In this document: piece after piece, positions 23,982 through 32,465 of the stretch
Layout of the letters: every line of letters begins with the position of its first letter
Position numbering within the stretch: position 1 is the first letter of the stretch
NCBI RefSeq assembly: GCF_001636615.1
Contig: NZ_LGEK01000052.1
Coordinates: forward strand, 1 to 32,490
Length of the DNA: 32,490 bases
Direction of reading: 5' to 3'
DNA from: Mucilaginibacter sp. L294
GTDB taxonomy: Bacteria; Bacteroidota; Bacteroidia; Sphingobacteriales; Sphingobacteriaceae
Made by a program: the position numbers and the translations under genes
Notes under the pieces: generated by a model
What the model was told of the DNA's origin: nothing
What the model saw: the letters and a program-made list of their open reading frames with translations, nothing else
Database searches by the model: none

Positions 23982-24371
23982 TTTAGTAGATGTTTGTTAA
24001 GTGTTCACATCTAACATCATATCAAAAGCCCGGCCATTGCCATCTTATTAATTACTAAATAGCCAATGGTTGTATTATTAGTTAATTAAAGAAAAATAAT
24101 AGCCCATACTATTTGAAGTTTCATGCTTGGGCCGGCGATTAGTTTATTATTAACCACAAAGTACACAAAGAGAAAAGCACAAAGGTCACTGAGGGTTTGT
24201 CTATTTATTAAAAGCATTCTTGGTGTTCTCTGTGAAACCTCCGCGTACTCTGTGGTTAAAAAAATATTTGCTTTTTGTCAGTTTAATGAAACATTACAAC
24301 AACATGGCGCGCATTGCGTTGCTTATTGTAGATACACCCGCTATCTTCATAAAACATTTACACCACCAACC
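23982..24371. other. 390-base intergenic region with no gene other than repeat copy B
   Basis: Divergent gap between the esterase (minus) and the aldo/keto reductase (plus). It holds repeat copy B at 24150-24259. Both genes should start here, but I see no convincing TTTG / TAnnTTTG promoter for either. An open frame crossing the repeat is not believable as a gene. Confidence 0.7.
24150..24259. repeat. TTAACCAC...GTGGTTAA palindromic element, copy B
   Basis: Starts TTAACCACAAAGTACACAAA and ends CCTCCGCGTACTCTGTGGTTAA-like (TACTCTGTGGTTAA), bounded by exact TTAACCAC / GTGGTTAA. Interior words ACACAAAG, AAAGCACAAAGG and GGTGTTCTCTGTGAAACCTC. About 110 bases, no protein. Confidence 0.85.
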
Positions 24372-25357
24372 ATGAAATACAGAACTTTAGGCAACACCGA
24401 TGTACAGCTCTCCGCAATTGGCTTAGGTTGCATGGCATGAGCCATGCTTACGGCGAACCGGATGATGCAGAATCAATAGCTACGCTGCATAAAGCCCTTG
24501 AACTGGGCATTAACTTTTGGGATACCGCCGATGTTTACGGCAACGGACAAAACGAAAAACTGATCTCGCAGGTATTAAAACCCAATCGGGATAAGATCTT
24601 CATCGCCACAAAATTTGGCTTTACTGCCGATAGCAGCGGTAAGCTTAACGGCTTTGATGGTTCACCTGCTTATATGCGTACCGCGGTAGAAGCCAGCCTT
24701 AAACGCCTGCAAACCGATGTGATAGACCTGTACTATACCCACCGTGTAGACCAGAATATCCCCATAGAAGAAACAGTTGGCGCCATGGCCGACCTGGTAA
24801 AAGAAGGCAAGGTAAAATACATCGGGCTTTCTGAAGCGTCGCCTGCCAGTATCCGCCGGGCACATGCGGTGCACCCTATAGCGGCCCTGCAAAGCGAATA
24901 TTCATTATTAACGCGAGATGTGGAAAGTGAAATACTGCCGCTGTGTAAAGAACTGGGCATTTCTTTTATCCCTTTTAGCCCCTTAGCACGCGGACTGGTG
25001 ACCAACAAACTGGATGTAACCGAACTGAAAGAAGGTGATTTCCGCAAAACTTTGCCCCGTTACCAACAGGACCATGCAGACAATAACCGATTGCTGGCCG
25101 AAGGTTTTGCTACTATTGCCGAAAGCTTAAATTGCACCTCAGCTCAACTGGCTATTGCCTGGGTGTTAGCGCAGGGCGAAAATATCATTCCTATACCGGG
25201 CACCAAAAAGCGCAAATATCTACAGGAAAATGCCGGCAGTGTTGATGTGGCATTATCTGTTAAAAACCTGGACGAGATTGACGCTTTATTGCAGAAATAC
25301 CCCGATACAGGCGACAGGTATAACGCAGGAAATTTAAAATTCGTGGATAAGAATTAA
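24372..25357 (+). pseudogene. Aldo/keto reductase interrupted by a single-base frameshift
   Basis: An NADPH-dependent aldo/keto reductase with a TIM-barrel fold. Residues MKYRTLGNTDVQLSAIGLGC then M are read from 24372; then GCA TGA stops the frame at 24438-24440, while the barrel continues in another frame from about 24435 (GMSHAYGEPDDAESIATLHK onward) to 25357. Adding one G after 24434 would restore the common GLGCMGMSHAYG and give 328 residues, the normal family size. The tetrad is otherwise intact: Asp and Tyr in FWDTADVYGNGQ, Lys in FIATKFGF, His in YYTHRVD. Either a fresh pseudogene or a base lost in assembly in a GGG run; intact coding after the break favours a recent event or an error. 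Confidence 0.85.
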
Positions 25358-26350
25358 CTACTTCGGTGTGTCCTTAATATCGTAATGCGGCACTACCTTG
25401 TTGCTCGCGGGCATTTCATTATAAGCAGCGTAATACAAAAATTTTGTACTCTTGTCTATCCCCGGCATTATGGTGCCTATAATTTTTTTCATCTCGTAGT
25501 TCTCCCTGTTAAGGGCCGCAATATCTTTCAGGTTGATTTTGGTGATGTAACAGATGATGGGGTAAGTGCCCTCATTAGAAGTATTGTTATACATCCTGAT
25601 AATACGTGGCTTAGAGCTTACCTGGTTTAATACCATTGGGAAATGAAACTTTGTATTAGCTGCATTAGTTACAGTTTTACTAAAATCGTATATCTCGGTT
25701 TCGCTCATGTATTGCCATATATCATTCGGCCGGCTGCAACTGGTAGCAAGGCTCATGGTATTTGCTGCGGCAAACAGGTAATTCTCATCGTATTCTTTTC
25801 GGGCTTTCTCATAAAGCTGCGGGGCAGTTTTACCGTTTATGGTGTATATGCCTGCAGTAATACTGCTTAGTTTCCACCCATACGAGTAATGCGCATATAC
25901 TGTTGTGATCATGCTTTTATTTGGCGTAGCGGCATTCTTAGGGACAAACATGGATATATACATTTCTTCTGCCGTACCCGGATAAACCAGCCGGAAACTA
26001 TTTACACCCAGATCTTTGGTATTGATGGTATCGGCACCAACGTACTTATTTACAACGTAGTAATCGTTAAATACTACAAAGCTATCTTTATTTAGCTGCA
26101 GGCCTATTGATTCTAATGTGCCTTTAGCGTAATTATCGTCCAGCAGTTCTTTTGATAGGTAAGCGCCCAGGCTTTTGTCATCGTTTGCTTTTAGATATTT
26201 AAACACCTGCTTGTTAAGCTCGTGCAGCTCGTCGCGGTTACTTTGTTTTATCTGATCGTTTTTCCAGGCGCCTATTTCATTGCTGCAGCTTTGCAGTATA
26301 ACAGGTATTAAGAGGCAGCAAATTAATTTAAACGGGCTTAGGTTTTTCAT
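25358..26350 (-). CDS. Hypothetical lipoprotein
   Basis: A 330-residue protein with an SPII signal (MKNLSPFKLICCLLIPVILQ, then SC; Cys22 lipidated). The mature part has a helical start (LHELNKQVFKYLKANDDKSL) and a later mixed domain with YAHYSYGWKLSSITAGIYTI, resembling the beta strands of small periplasmic folds such as NTF2-like ones, but I do not recognise a family. Its stop codon abuts the aldo/keto reductase stop with no gap, and there is no terminator between the two convergent genes. It diverges from the lipoprotein at 26467. Confidence 0.75.
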   Translation of the reverse strand: MKNLSPFKLICCLLIPVILQSCSNEIGAWKNDQIKQSNRDELHELNKQVFKYLKANDDKSLGAYLSKELLDDNYAKGTLESIGLQLNKDSFVVFNDYYVVNKYVGADTINTKDLGVNSFRLVYPGTAEEMYISMFVPKNAATPNKSMITTVYAHYSYGWKLSSITAGIYTINGKTAPQLYEKARKEYDENYLFAAANTMSLATSCSRPNDIWQYMSETEIYDFSKTVTNAANTKFHFPMVLNQVSSKPRIIRMYNNTSNEGTYPIICYITKINLKDIAALNRENYEMKKIIGTIMPGIDKSTKFLYYAAYNEMPASNKVVPHYDIKDTPK

Positions 26351-26466
26351 CGGTACTAATATAAAAAAATTGTGATACAGGTTAGATATCCTTATAAATC
26401 TGACATTGCACAGAAAACGGGTAACATAGTAATTGTTATCTTCGGCCTTTTAAATAAGTTAACCCT

Positions 26467-26919
26467 ATGAACAGCTTTATAACCCGTTTTGCAAAAATAT
26501 CAGCACTGGCACTCCTTGTAATTACAGTTGTATCATCGTGCGACAGGTCGACTAAAACCGACGCTGCCAAAACAGATAGCACAGCCACCGTTAAAACAGC
26601 ACCAATGAAAGTTGATTCGGGCAAGTTGGTTGGCGCATGGCATGATGAAGCCATAAAATCTGACAAGGGCGAGGAAATTGCCTATGAAGTGATAAGCAGC
26701 GGCCATAAAGTGTATATACAGGCTATTACCTTTACCGGCACCGATTTAACCCTGAATGATACCCCGCCTATTACCCCGGCAGCAACCGAAATAAAAAAGG
26801 ATGGCGATAAATACGTAAGTGTTGAAAGGCCCGATGAAAGCTACAAAATAGATAAAGAAGGCAACCTGGAATTGTACGACAAGGGCGTATTAGTGGCTAC
26901 CTGCAAAAAACTGTTATAG
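26467..26919 (+). CDS. Hypothetical small lipoprotein
   Basis: A 150-residue lipoprotein: signal MNSFITRFAKISALALLVIT, lipobox VSSC with Cys25, then a Thr/Ala/Lys-rich linker. The body (LVGAWHDEAIKSDKGEEIAY ... YKIDKEGNLELYDKGVLVAT) is a short beta-rich domain of the lipocalin-like kind, starting with LVGAWH as many such proteins do. No function can be given. It precedes the TMEM220-like gene by 29 bases and is probably co-transcribed. A TATCTTCG at 26437-26444 could be its -7 element. Confidence 0.75.
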   Translation: MNSFITRFAKISALALLVITVVSSCDRSTKTDAAKTDSTATVKTAPMKVDSGKLVGAWHDEAIKSDKGEEIAYEVISSGHKVYIQAITFTGTDLTLNDTPPITPAATEIKKDGDKYVSVERPDESYKIDKEGNLELYDKGVLVATCKKLL

Positions 26920-26948
26920 TAATTAGCTTACAGTACTATCTTAGCCGG

Positions 26949-27323
26949 GTGAAAGTATTTAACCTTGTTTTTTGTGTACTGTTTATATTGTTTGCGGCGC
27001 TGCAATACAACGATCCCGACCCTTACGTTTGGATGCCTATATATTTGTACAGTTCTGTTTTATGCTATAAAGCTGCGCAAAAGAGATTTTATCCAAAAGC
27101 ATATCTGCTTGGCATCATAGTTTATGGCGCATACGCCATGTACCTTTTCTTTGACAAAACCGGTGTGCTCGACTGGATAAAACAGCATCGTGCCGAAAGT
27201 ATGGTACAAACCATGCAGGCCACAAAACCATGGATAGAAGAAAGCCGGGAGTTTTTTGGCTTGATGATCCTAATAGCTGTTTTGGCTACCAACTGGATCT
27301 ATGCTGCAAATAGAAGAAAGTAA
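26949..27323 (+). CDS. TMEM220-like small membrane protein
   Basis: A 124-residue protein with four hydrophobic helices. The start is GTG at 26949; no upstream ATG is available in this frame. The N-terminus KVFNLVFCVLFILFAALQYN followed by DPDPYVWMPIYLY carries the QYNDPDP..W motif of the TMEM220 family, known in vertebrates and widespread in Bacteroidota but with no assigned function. Its stop is 2 bases from the stop of the convergent AsmA-like gene. Confidence 0.8.
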   Translation: MKVFNLVFCVLFILFAALQYNDPDPYVWMPIYLYSSVLCYKAAQKRFYPKAYLLGIIVYGAYAMYLFFDKTGVLDWIKQHRAESMVQTMQATKPWIEESREFFGLMILIAVLATNWIYAANRRK

Positions 27324-27325
27324 TA

Positions 27326-29755
27326 CTATTTGTGGTTTTTGTTCCAGCCTATCTTCATTTTACCGTTTTCCTCGTGCGCGCGGATGTGGAGCACAATGCC
27401 TTTAAAGCGTTTTTTTGCTAACTCATCCTTATCGGTTATCAAACTGTCTTTACCGGGGTTACGCAGTGGGATATCCAATGCGATATCCGTTCCTTTGGTT
27501 AATCCGTAAACACCGGCTACATCCACATTTAACACACTTGAGCTTACCTGTAATGGCTTAATGGTGATCATATCGCCGTTTATGGTAAAGTGCCCATCCA
27601 TTTTAGGGATCCGGATATTCTTCAGATCGCGAAACGGGAATGCGAATTTACCTACACTTATTAAGGGTTTAAAGTTAAGCAAGGCTGCATCCCGCAGGCT
27701 CAGATCAAGGTTGCCCACTATAGAGTGCGGCACCAGGTTACCGGCATCGGTTATGCCACCGGTAATATTTGTTTTGGCCGATAAAAAGCCCTGCAAGTTC
27801 TCGGAAGTAAAATCCTGTAGGCCAAAATTGTTAAACGCGTAGAAAAATTCGCGCATGTTTACATGGCTAACGGTAGTGTTAACAGCAAACTTGTTTAACG
27901 ATTTCCCCTGCATCATACGCCCATTGATGGTTAATGAACCACCAGAATGTTTTAGGCCGATATTCTGAATGATGATACCGTTATCGGTTGTGAGCAGGTC
28001 GGCCCGGGCATCAGTAGCCAGGAACTTTTTGTAATAAACCTTTGCTACCTGCATATGCATTTCGGCCTTGCCTTTATCAAGTACGGTGCTTAACTGGTCA
28101 ACTATATTGCCGCTATTACCCCTGCTTTTTGCGGCGGGCGCACCTTTACGCTCACTTAAAAACCCTAAAAACTCGCCCAAATACAATTGTGGGCTGCGAA
28201 TTTGCCAGGTAAGCAATATTTTCTCGGGTGCATTATAATACAGGTTTAAAAAGTTTTTCACCCGGCCTTCCATAGTTACAATGCTTTTGCCGCTTTGCAG
28301 GCGGATGTTGCTCAACACCAGGTCGTCGCCAATAAAATTCAGCGAAATGGATGAGTTTTTTAATTTAAGGTTACGGGGCAGGTAATAAATATCGGTATTA
28401 CGCAGGTTGATAGAACCCCTTATAACGGGCTTGTTTATTTTATAGTCAACAACGTCTGCGGTATACCGCAGGTTCATATCTGCCGAGCCGTTAGCAAATT
28501 TAGCCACGTTATCCTGCAAAAACCAGTTCAGATCTGCCGCCGGGAAGCTTGATTTAAAGTTACCGGTGGCAACAGGTTTTATAAGATTAATAATGCTGCC
28601 GGTATCTATAGTAAACGGCAAGTGGTTATAAGTGCCTTTTAAACGAATAAGTTTTATGGCAGAGTTATCATCACCATACCCCTTATCTTTTACATAGTTA
28701 TTGGTAAACACGCCATCGAACGAGCAATTATCAAGGTCGCCGCCCGGTATGCTTATCTTACTATCCCTAACTTTAGCGGTAACATACAATTTGGGCCCGC
28801 CGTCGTTGCCACCAAAACTGCCGTTTATGTTACAGGTAACATTCATGGGTTTGCTGATGTTAAAGCGGTTAAGCACCTGTGTAATATTGGGTGCCAGCAA
28901 AGCCGATGCACGTCGCCATAGTATCTGGTCGGCAACAATGTTAATGGTAAAGTTTGGCGATGGTTTATCAGCCGTGGCAAAAACAGCGTTTATTCTAAAG
29001 GGGGAATCGCCAATGTTCAATGGTAAAACCGATACATTTACCTTGCCTGTCTTTTCGTTATAGCCGGCATCAAAGTTGCCCTTTAACTGCTGGTTTTTGA
29101 TGAAGCTGCCGCGCAGGCTGTTAAAGGCCATGCTTTTTGCCATTACATCCAGGTGGAATTTTGCCCGCCAGCCGCTATCCGGATAATTCATTTCCCCGTG
29201 GATATCGTTCACCGCAAAATTGAACAGTTTGTGCGCCTTGCGGTCATCAACCGTAAACGTAACATTGCTTAAGCTAAACTCTTTCAGCTGGGTAGATGAG
29301 CTGCTTTCAGATGGGTTATCCTTTACTTTTTTATGGTCTTTTTTAAATACGGCAGTATTGCTGTAGCCCGTACTATCGGTAAAAAGGTCAATAGCGGCAT
29401 CGCTAATGTCAATGTGGTTAATATCAATAGTTCCTTTAAAAAGGGCCGCTGTATTTACAGAAACGTTAAAATCCTTTGCATCCAGCAGGGTGTGTTTATG
29501 CTGCGCGAAGTTTTTATCGCGAATGAGCACATTCTTGAGAGTAAGCGAAACATCCGGGAACCCCCGGAAGAAGTTGGGACTCATATCGCCAATGATAAGG
29601 CTACCGTCCACGCTTTTATTAAGCTGGTCGTTCACCATTTTAAGCACCTTGGTTTTATTGTAAGTAATATATAGCGTAAAGCCTATCAATATCACTACAA
29701 CAAGCAATACCAGGCCTGCAAGTATTTTTAGGGAAGTTTTTAACCACTTAGGCAT
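27326..29755 (-). CDS. AsmA-family envelope protein
   Basis: An 809-residue protein anchored by one N-terminal helix (about 10-30: ILAGLVLLVVVILIGFTLYI), followed by the AsmA opening FFRGFPDVSLTLKNVLIRDK and long beta-rich repeats. The C-terminal part (GLQDFTSENLQGFLSAKTNI ... FKPLISVGKFAFPFRDLKNI) carries the AsmA-like C-terminal signature. AsmA proteins span the periplasm as lipid-channel-like grooves and are thought to move phospholipids to the outer membrane. Length and fold fit that group. It is likely monocistronic; the tip to the next gene (29857-30096, same strand) is about 100 bases upstream without features. Confidence 0.87.
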   Translation of the reverse strand: MPKWLKTSLKILAGLVLLVVVILIGFTLYITYNKTKVLKMVNDQLNKSVDGSLIIGDMSPNFFRGFPDVSLTLKNVLIRDKNFAQHKHTLLDAKDFNVSVNTAALFKGTIDINHIDISDAAIDLFTDSTGYSNTAVFKKDHKKVKDNPSESSSSTQLKEFSLSNVTFTVDDRKAHKLFNFAVNDIHGEMNYPDSGWRAKFHLDVMAKSMAFNSLRGSFIKNQQLKGNFDAGYNEKTGKVNVSVLPLNIGDSPFRINAVFATADKPSPNFTINIVADQILWRRASALLAPNITQVLNRFNISKPMNVTCNINGSFGGNDGGPKLYVTAKVRDSKISIPGGDLDNCSFDGVFTNNYVKDKGYGDDNSAIKLIRLKGTYNHLPFTIDTGSIINLIKPVATGNFKSSFPAADLNWFLQDNVAKFANGSADMNLRYTADVVDYKINKPVIRGSINLRNTDIYYLPRNLKLKNSSISLNFIGDDLVLSNIRLQSGKSIVTMEGRVKNFLNLYYNAPEKILLTWQIRSPQLYLGEFLGFLSERKGAPAAKSRGNSGNIVDQLSTVLDKGKAEMHMQVAKVYYKKFLATDARADLLTTDNGIIIQNIGLKHSGGSLTINGRMMQGKSLNKFAVNTTVSHVNMREFFYAFNNFGLQDFTSENLQGFLSAKTNITGGITDAGNLVPHSIVGNLDLSLRDAALLNFKPLISVGKFAFPFRDLKNIRIPKMDGHFTINGDMITIKPLQVSSSVLNVDVAGVYGLTKGTDIALDIPLRNPGKDSLITDKDELAKKRFKGIVLHIRAHEENGKMKIGWNKNHK

Positions 29756-29856
29756 ATGCGTAATTTACAGATAAATAGTCAAATGCCTTGTTTTGTTTGT
29801 TTTGTAGTAGATTGATTAATAGCTGGTGGGAATAATTGGGATATAGATAATGCACA

Positions 29857-30096
29857 TTATTTAATAATTCCTACAATCATCATCGTAACAAATAATAGCA
29901 CAATAACCTGTATCCACGACTTTATTGACGCCGGGCGCGACAATAACATCCCGGTAATAACCCCGGATATTATACCGATACCACTTTTTAAATACAGGTG
30001 CTTATCCAGCATACCCAACGCACCAATAAATAAAAAAGCGCAGATAAGCCCTCCAACTATTTTAAACGCGATGTTATTGACTTTAGTTAAGTTCAT
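29857..30096 (-). CDS. Hypothetical small membrane protein
   Basis: A 79-residue protein with three hydrophobic stretches: about residues 11-28 (FKIVGGLICAFLFIGALG), 36-52 (KSGIGIISGVITGMLLS) and 60-78 (WIQVIVLLFVTMMIVGIIK). No family recognised. It is 101 bases upstream of the AsmA-like gene on the same strand and diverges from the HipA-like kinase gene. Confidence 0.6.
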   Translation of the reverse strand: MNLTKVNNIAFKIVGGLICAFLFIGALGMLDKHLYLKSGIGIISGVITGMLLSRPASIKSWIQVIVLLFVTMMIVGIIK

Positions 30097-30212
30097 TTTT
30101 ATAATTGCAGCCCTAATATATTTAAATTAATGCAGCAAATAACCGAATAACTAACCCCGCGTAACGCTATCATCTCAAAAAGATAAATCCCTATATTAGC
30201 CCCACACAAACC

Positions 30213-31007
30213 ATGGCTAATACCGCACCCCAATTACGTACCGTTAATGTTACCCGCTATGTTACGCCATTGCGCGAAGGCGGCTCGCTGCCGGCCATTG
30301 CCGAGGCTGACGATGGCTTTTTATACGTACTGAAATTCCGTGGTGCCGGGCAGGGGCCAAAAGCGCTTATTGCCGACCTGATTGGTGGCGAAATAGCCCG
30401 TAAACTGGGTTTTAAAGTACCCGAACTGGTATTTGCCAACCTGGACGAGGCCTTTGGCCGTACCGAACCGGATGAAGAAATCCAGGACCTGCTCAAGTTT
30501 AGCGTTGGCCTTAACCTGGCGCTGCATTACCTTTCGGGCAGCATTACCTTTGACCCTACCGTTACTTTTGTGACAACCGAAATGGCATCAAAAATAGTAT
30601 GGATGGATGCCCTGCTGATGAATGTTGACCGCACCGCACGCAACACCAATATGCTGATGTTTAACCGCGAGCTTTGGCTGATAGATCATGGCGCGGCCTT
30701 GTACTTTCACCACAGTATGGAGAAATGGGAAGAACAGGCCAAACGCCCGTTCACACAGATAAAAGACCATGTACTGCTGCGCAAAGCATCCAAACTGGAT
30801 GAGGTTGATGCCGAGTTTAAAGTACTGCTAACGCCGGAGTTTATCCAGTCGGTAGTTGATCTGATACCCGATGCCTGGCTTACTGATCGCTCTTTTGAAA
30901 CCGAGGATGAGCAGCGGCAGATCTACGCTAAATTTTTGAACACCCGTTTAGCAAACTCAAATACTTTTGTAAAGGAAGCACAAAATGCAAGATCGTCACT
31001 TATTTGA
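30213..31007 (+). CDS. HipA-like protein kinase
   Basis: A 264-residue protein of the compact HipA-like kinase group that lacks the N-terminal HipA domain. Kinase landmarks in order: Lys41 in LYVLKFRG (ATP binding), catalytic loop NVDRTARNTN with Asp139 and Asn144 (the same five-residue spacing as Asp309/Asn314 of E. coli HipA), and the metal-binding Asp158 in LIDHG. No hipB antitoxin or helix-turn-helix gene is adjacent. Instead the DUF3037 gene starts inside its last 23 bases. Substrate unknown; toxin-antitoxin, stress or defence roles are possible but unproven. A TATATTAG near 30191 is a weak promoter candidate. Confidence 0.87.
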   Translation: MANTAPQLRTVNVTRYVTPLREGGSLPAIAEADDGFLYVLKFRGAGQGPKALIADLIGGEIARKLGFKVPELVFANLDEAFGRTEPDEEIQDLLKFSVGLNLALHYLSGSITFDPTVTFVTTEMASKIVWMDALLMNVDRTARNTNMLMFNRELWLIDHGAALYFHHSMEKWEEQAKRPFTQIKDHVLLRKASKLDEVDAEFKVLLTPEFIQSVVDLIPDAWLTDRSFETEDEQRQIYAKFLNTRLANSNTFVKEAQNARSSLI

Positions 31008-31368
31008 GTATGCCGTTATCCGCGTTGTGCCCAGGGTAGAGCGCGAGGAGTTCCTGAACGTGGGGGTTATTTTGCTGTGCAGCAAACAAAAGTTCCTGAA
31101 AATGATGTACCATATTGATAAAGACCGCCTGCTGGTCTTTTCAAACGACCTGGATATTGACGCGCTGGAAGAAAACCTGTCATCCTTCCAACGGATTGCT
31201 ACCGGCGGTAAAGATGCCGGCCCTATTGGCGAACTGGACGCCGCATCACGTTTCCGCTGGTTAACGGCTACACGCAGCACAGTGGTGCAAACCTCAAAAG
31301 TACACCCGGGCTTTTGTTTAGATGGAGAAGATTCGCTTAGTCGTTTATATGATCAGTTAGTGAAATAA
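30985..31368 (+). CDS. DUF3037 domain protein
   Basis: A 127-residue protein that overlaps the HipA-like kinase gene by 23 bases in a different frame, implying translational coupling. The opening YAVIRVVPRVEREEFLNVGV then ILLCSKQ is the DUF3037 signature. The rest is mixed alpha/beta with a WLTATRSTVVQTSKVHPGFC segment. A DUF3037 gene next to a HipA-like kinase is a recurring pairing, so it may be the partner, regulator or substrate. No function is known. AAAGGA 8 bases before the ATG is a modest Shine-Dalgarno. Confidence 0.87.
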   Translation: MQDRHLFEYAVIRVVPRVEREEFLNVGVILLCSKQKFLKMMYHIDKDRLLVFSNDLDIDALEENLSSFQRIATGGKDAGPIGELDAASRFRWLTATRSTVVQTSKVHPGFCLDGEDSLSRLYDQLVK

Positions 31369-31375
31369 TCTATTT

Positions 31376-31512
31376 TTAGCCACAGAGAACACTGAGATCA
31401 GCAAAGAGTTGAACACAAAGGACACAGAGGTAATGTCCAACAATCTTATGGTAAACCCTTAAACAAGTCTCTGTGTCCTTTGTGGTTCTCTCTCCGTGAC
31501 CTTTGTGGTTAA
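31376..31512. repeat. TTAGCCAC...GTGGTTAA palindromic element, copy C
   Basis: Starts 8 bases after the DUF3037 stop (TTAGCCACAGAGAACACTGA) and ends GACCTTTGTGGTTAA. Words AACACAAAGGACACAGAGG on the left match CTCTGTGTCCTTTGTGGTTC on the right. About 137 bases, longer than copies A and B, no protein. Confidence 0.85.
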
Positions 31513-31635
31513 TTCATAAAAGCCGTATACAGTTTCTATACTCAATCGTTTTCGCAGAATAAAATATAGGGTATGTAAAATATACACTATATATGCTAAA
31601 TTAGCTTTCCGAAACCAATTATAAGATCTAATCTC

Positions 31636-32465
31636 ATGGCCTTTCTCATTAAAACAAAAGCACTTATGCTTTGCCTTGCATGCCTGTGTTTTATACAAGC
31701 GGCATCGGCACAAAAAAAGTCTTCGGCACAGCCAAAGTTTAAGGTAATTGCTTTTTACACCGGCAAGGAAGACCAGGCACACATCAGCTTTATGCACGAG
31801 GCCAATAAGTGGTTCCCGGAGATGGCCAAAAAGTACAACTTCACTTACGATTCTACCAATAACTGGAGCAATCTTAATACCCAATTTCTGGCTAAATACA
31901 AGGTGGTTATATTTTTAGATACCCGCCCCGAGGATTCCCTGCAACGCGTTGCCTTTGAAAAATACATGAAAGGCGGCGGCGGCTGGATGGGTTTCCATTT
32001 TTCAGCCTTCGCGCTTAATCAATCGGCAGTGCCTCAAAACTGGGACTGGTACCACAACGTATTTTTAGGTTCGGGCCAGTATGGCAGCAATACCTGGCGG
32101 CCAACATCTGCCATTTTAAAGGTAGAGGGCAAAGATCATCCGGCTATGAAAGGCCTTGGCGACACCTTTAAAGCATCGCCAAACGAATGGTACCGCTGGG
32201 AAAAAGACCTGACGCAAAACCCGAGTATAGAAATACTTGCGTCGATAGACCCGGCGAGTTTCCCGCTGGGCACAGGGCCAAAGCAAAGCGAGATATGGCA
32301 TAGCGGCTATTACCCCGTGGTGTGGGCAAACCGTAATTACAAAATGGTGTACTTTAATATGGGCCATAATGATATTGATTATGAGCACAAAACGAATAAG
32401 GACCTGTCGCATACTTTTGGTAACCCGGCAGAAGATAAACTGATTTTAAACACCCTGCTTTGGCT
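31636..32465 (+). CDS. ThuA-domain protein (partial, 3' end lost)
   Basis: A secreted ThuA-like protein running off the genomic end; 276 codons are read before the adapter. Signal peptide KALMLCLACLCFIQAASA, cleaved before QKKS. The ThuA fold (class I glutamine-amidotransferase-like, sugar utilisation) is recognised by VIAFYTGKEDQAHISFMHEA, VVIFLDTRPEDSLQRVAFEK then YMKGGGGWMGFHFSAFA (about 97-115), a middle segment with HPAMKGLGDTFKASPNEWYR, and near the end YPVVWANRNYKMVYFNMGHN. The last codons (LILNTLLW) match the usual C-terminus, so only a few residues are missing. Enzymatic role is uncertain; relatives act on sugars such as trehalose or are linked to ketoglucoside metabolism. Confidence 0.88.

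Noticed and set aside
24123..24371. An upstream N-terminal extension of the aldo/keto reductase frame
   Set aside because: It translates repeat copy B; the family start MKYRTLGNT is at 24372.
26437..26444. TATCTTCG as a firm promoter of the lipoprotein at 26467
   Set aside because: One mismatch to TAnnTTTG and no TTTG at the right spacing; kept only as a mention in the gene entry.
30213..31007. Classical HipBA toxin-antitoxin
   Set aside because: No HipB-like helix-turn-helix gene is adjacent and the HipA N-terminal domain is missing; only a HipA-like kinase can be claimed.
22688..31512. CACAGAG-word repeats as a CRISPR array
   Set aside because: The units are 7-9 bases, adjacent and degenerate, arranged as a palindrome, with no unique spacers and no cas genes.
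31459..31884. A minus-strand open frame across repeat copy C and the ThuA start
   Set aside because: Antisense to a clear signal peptide and ThuA fold, low-complexity, and partly repeat sequence.
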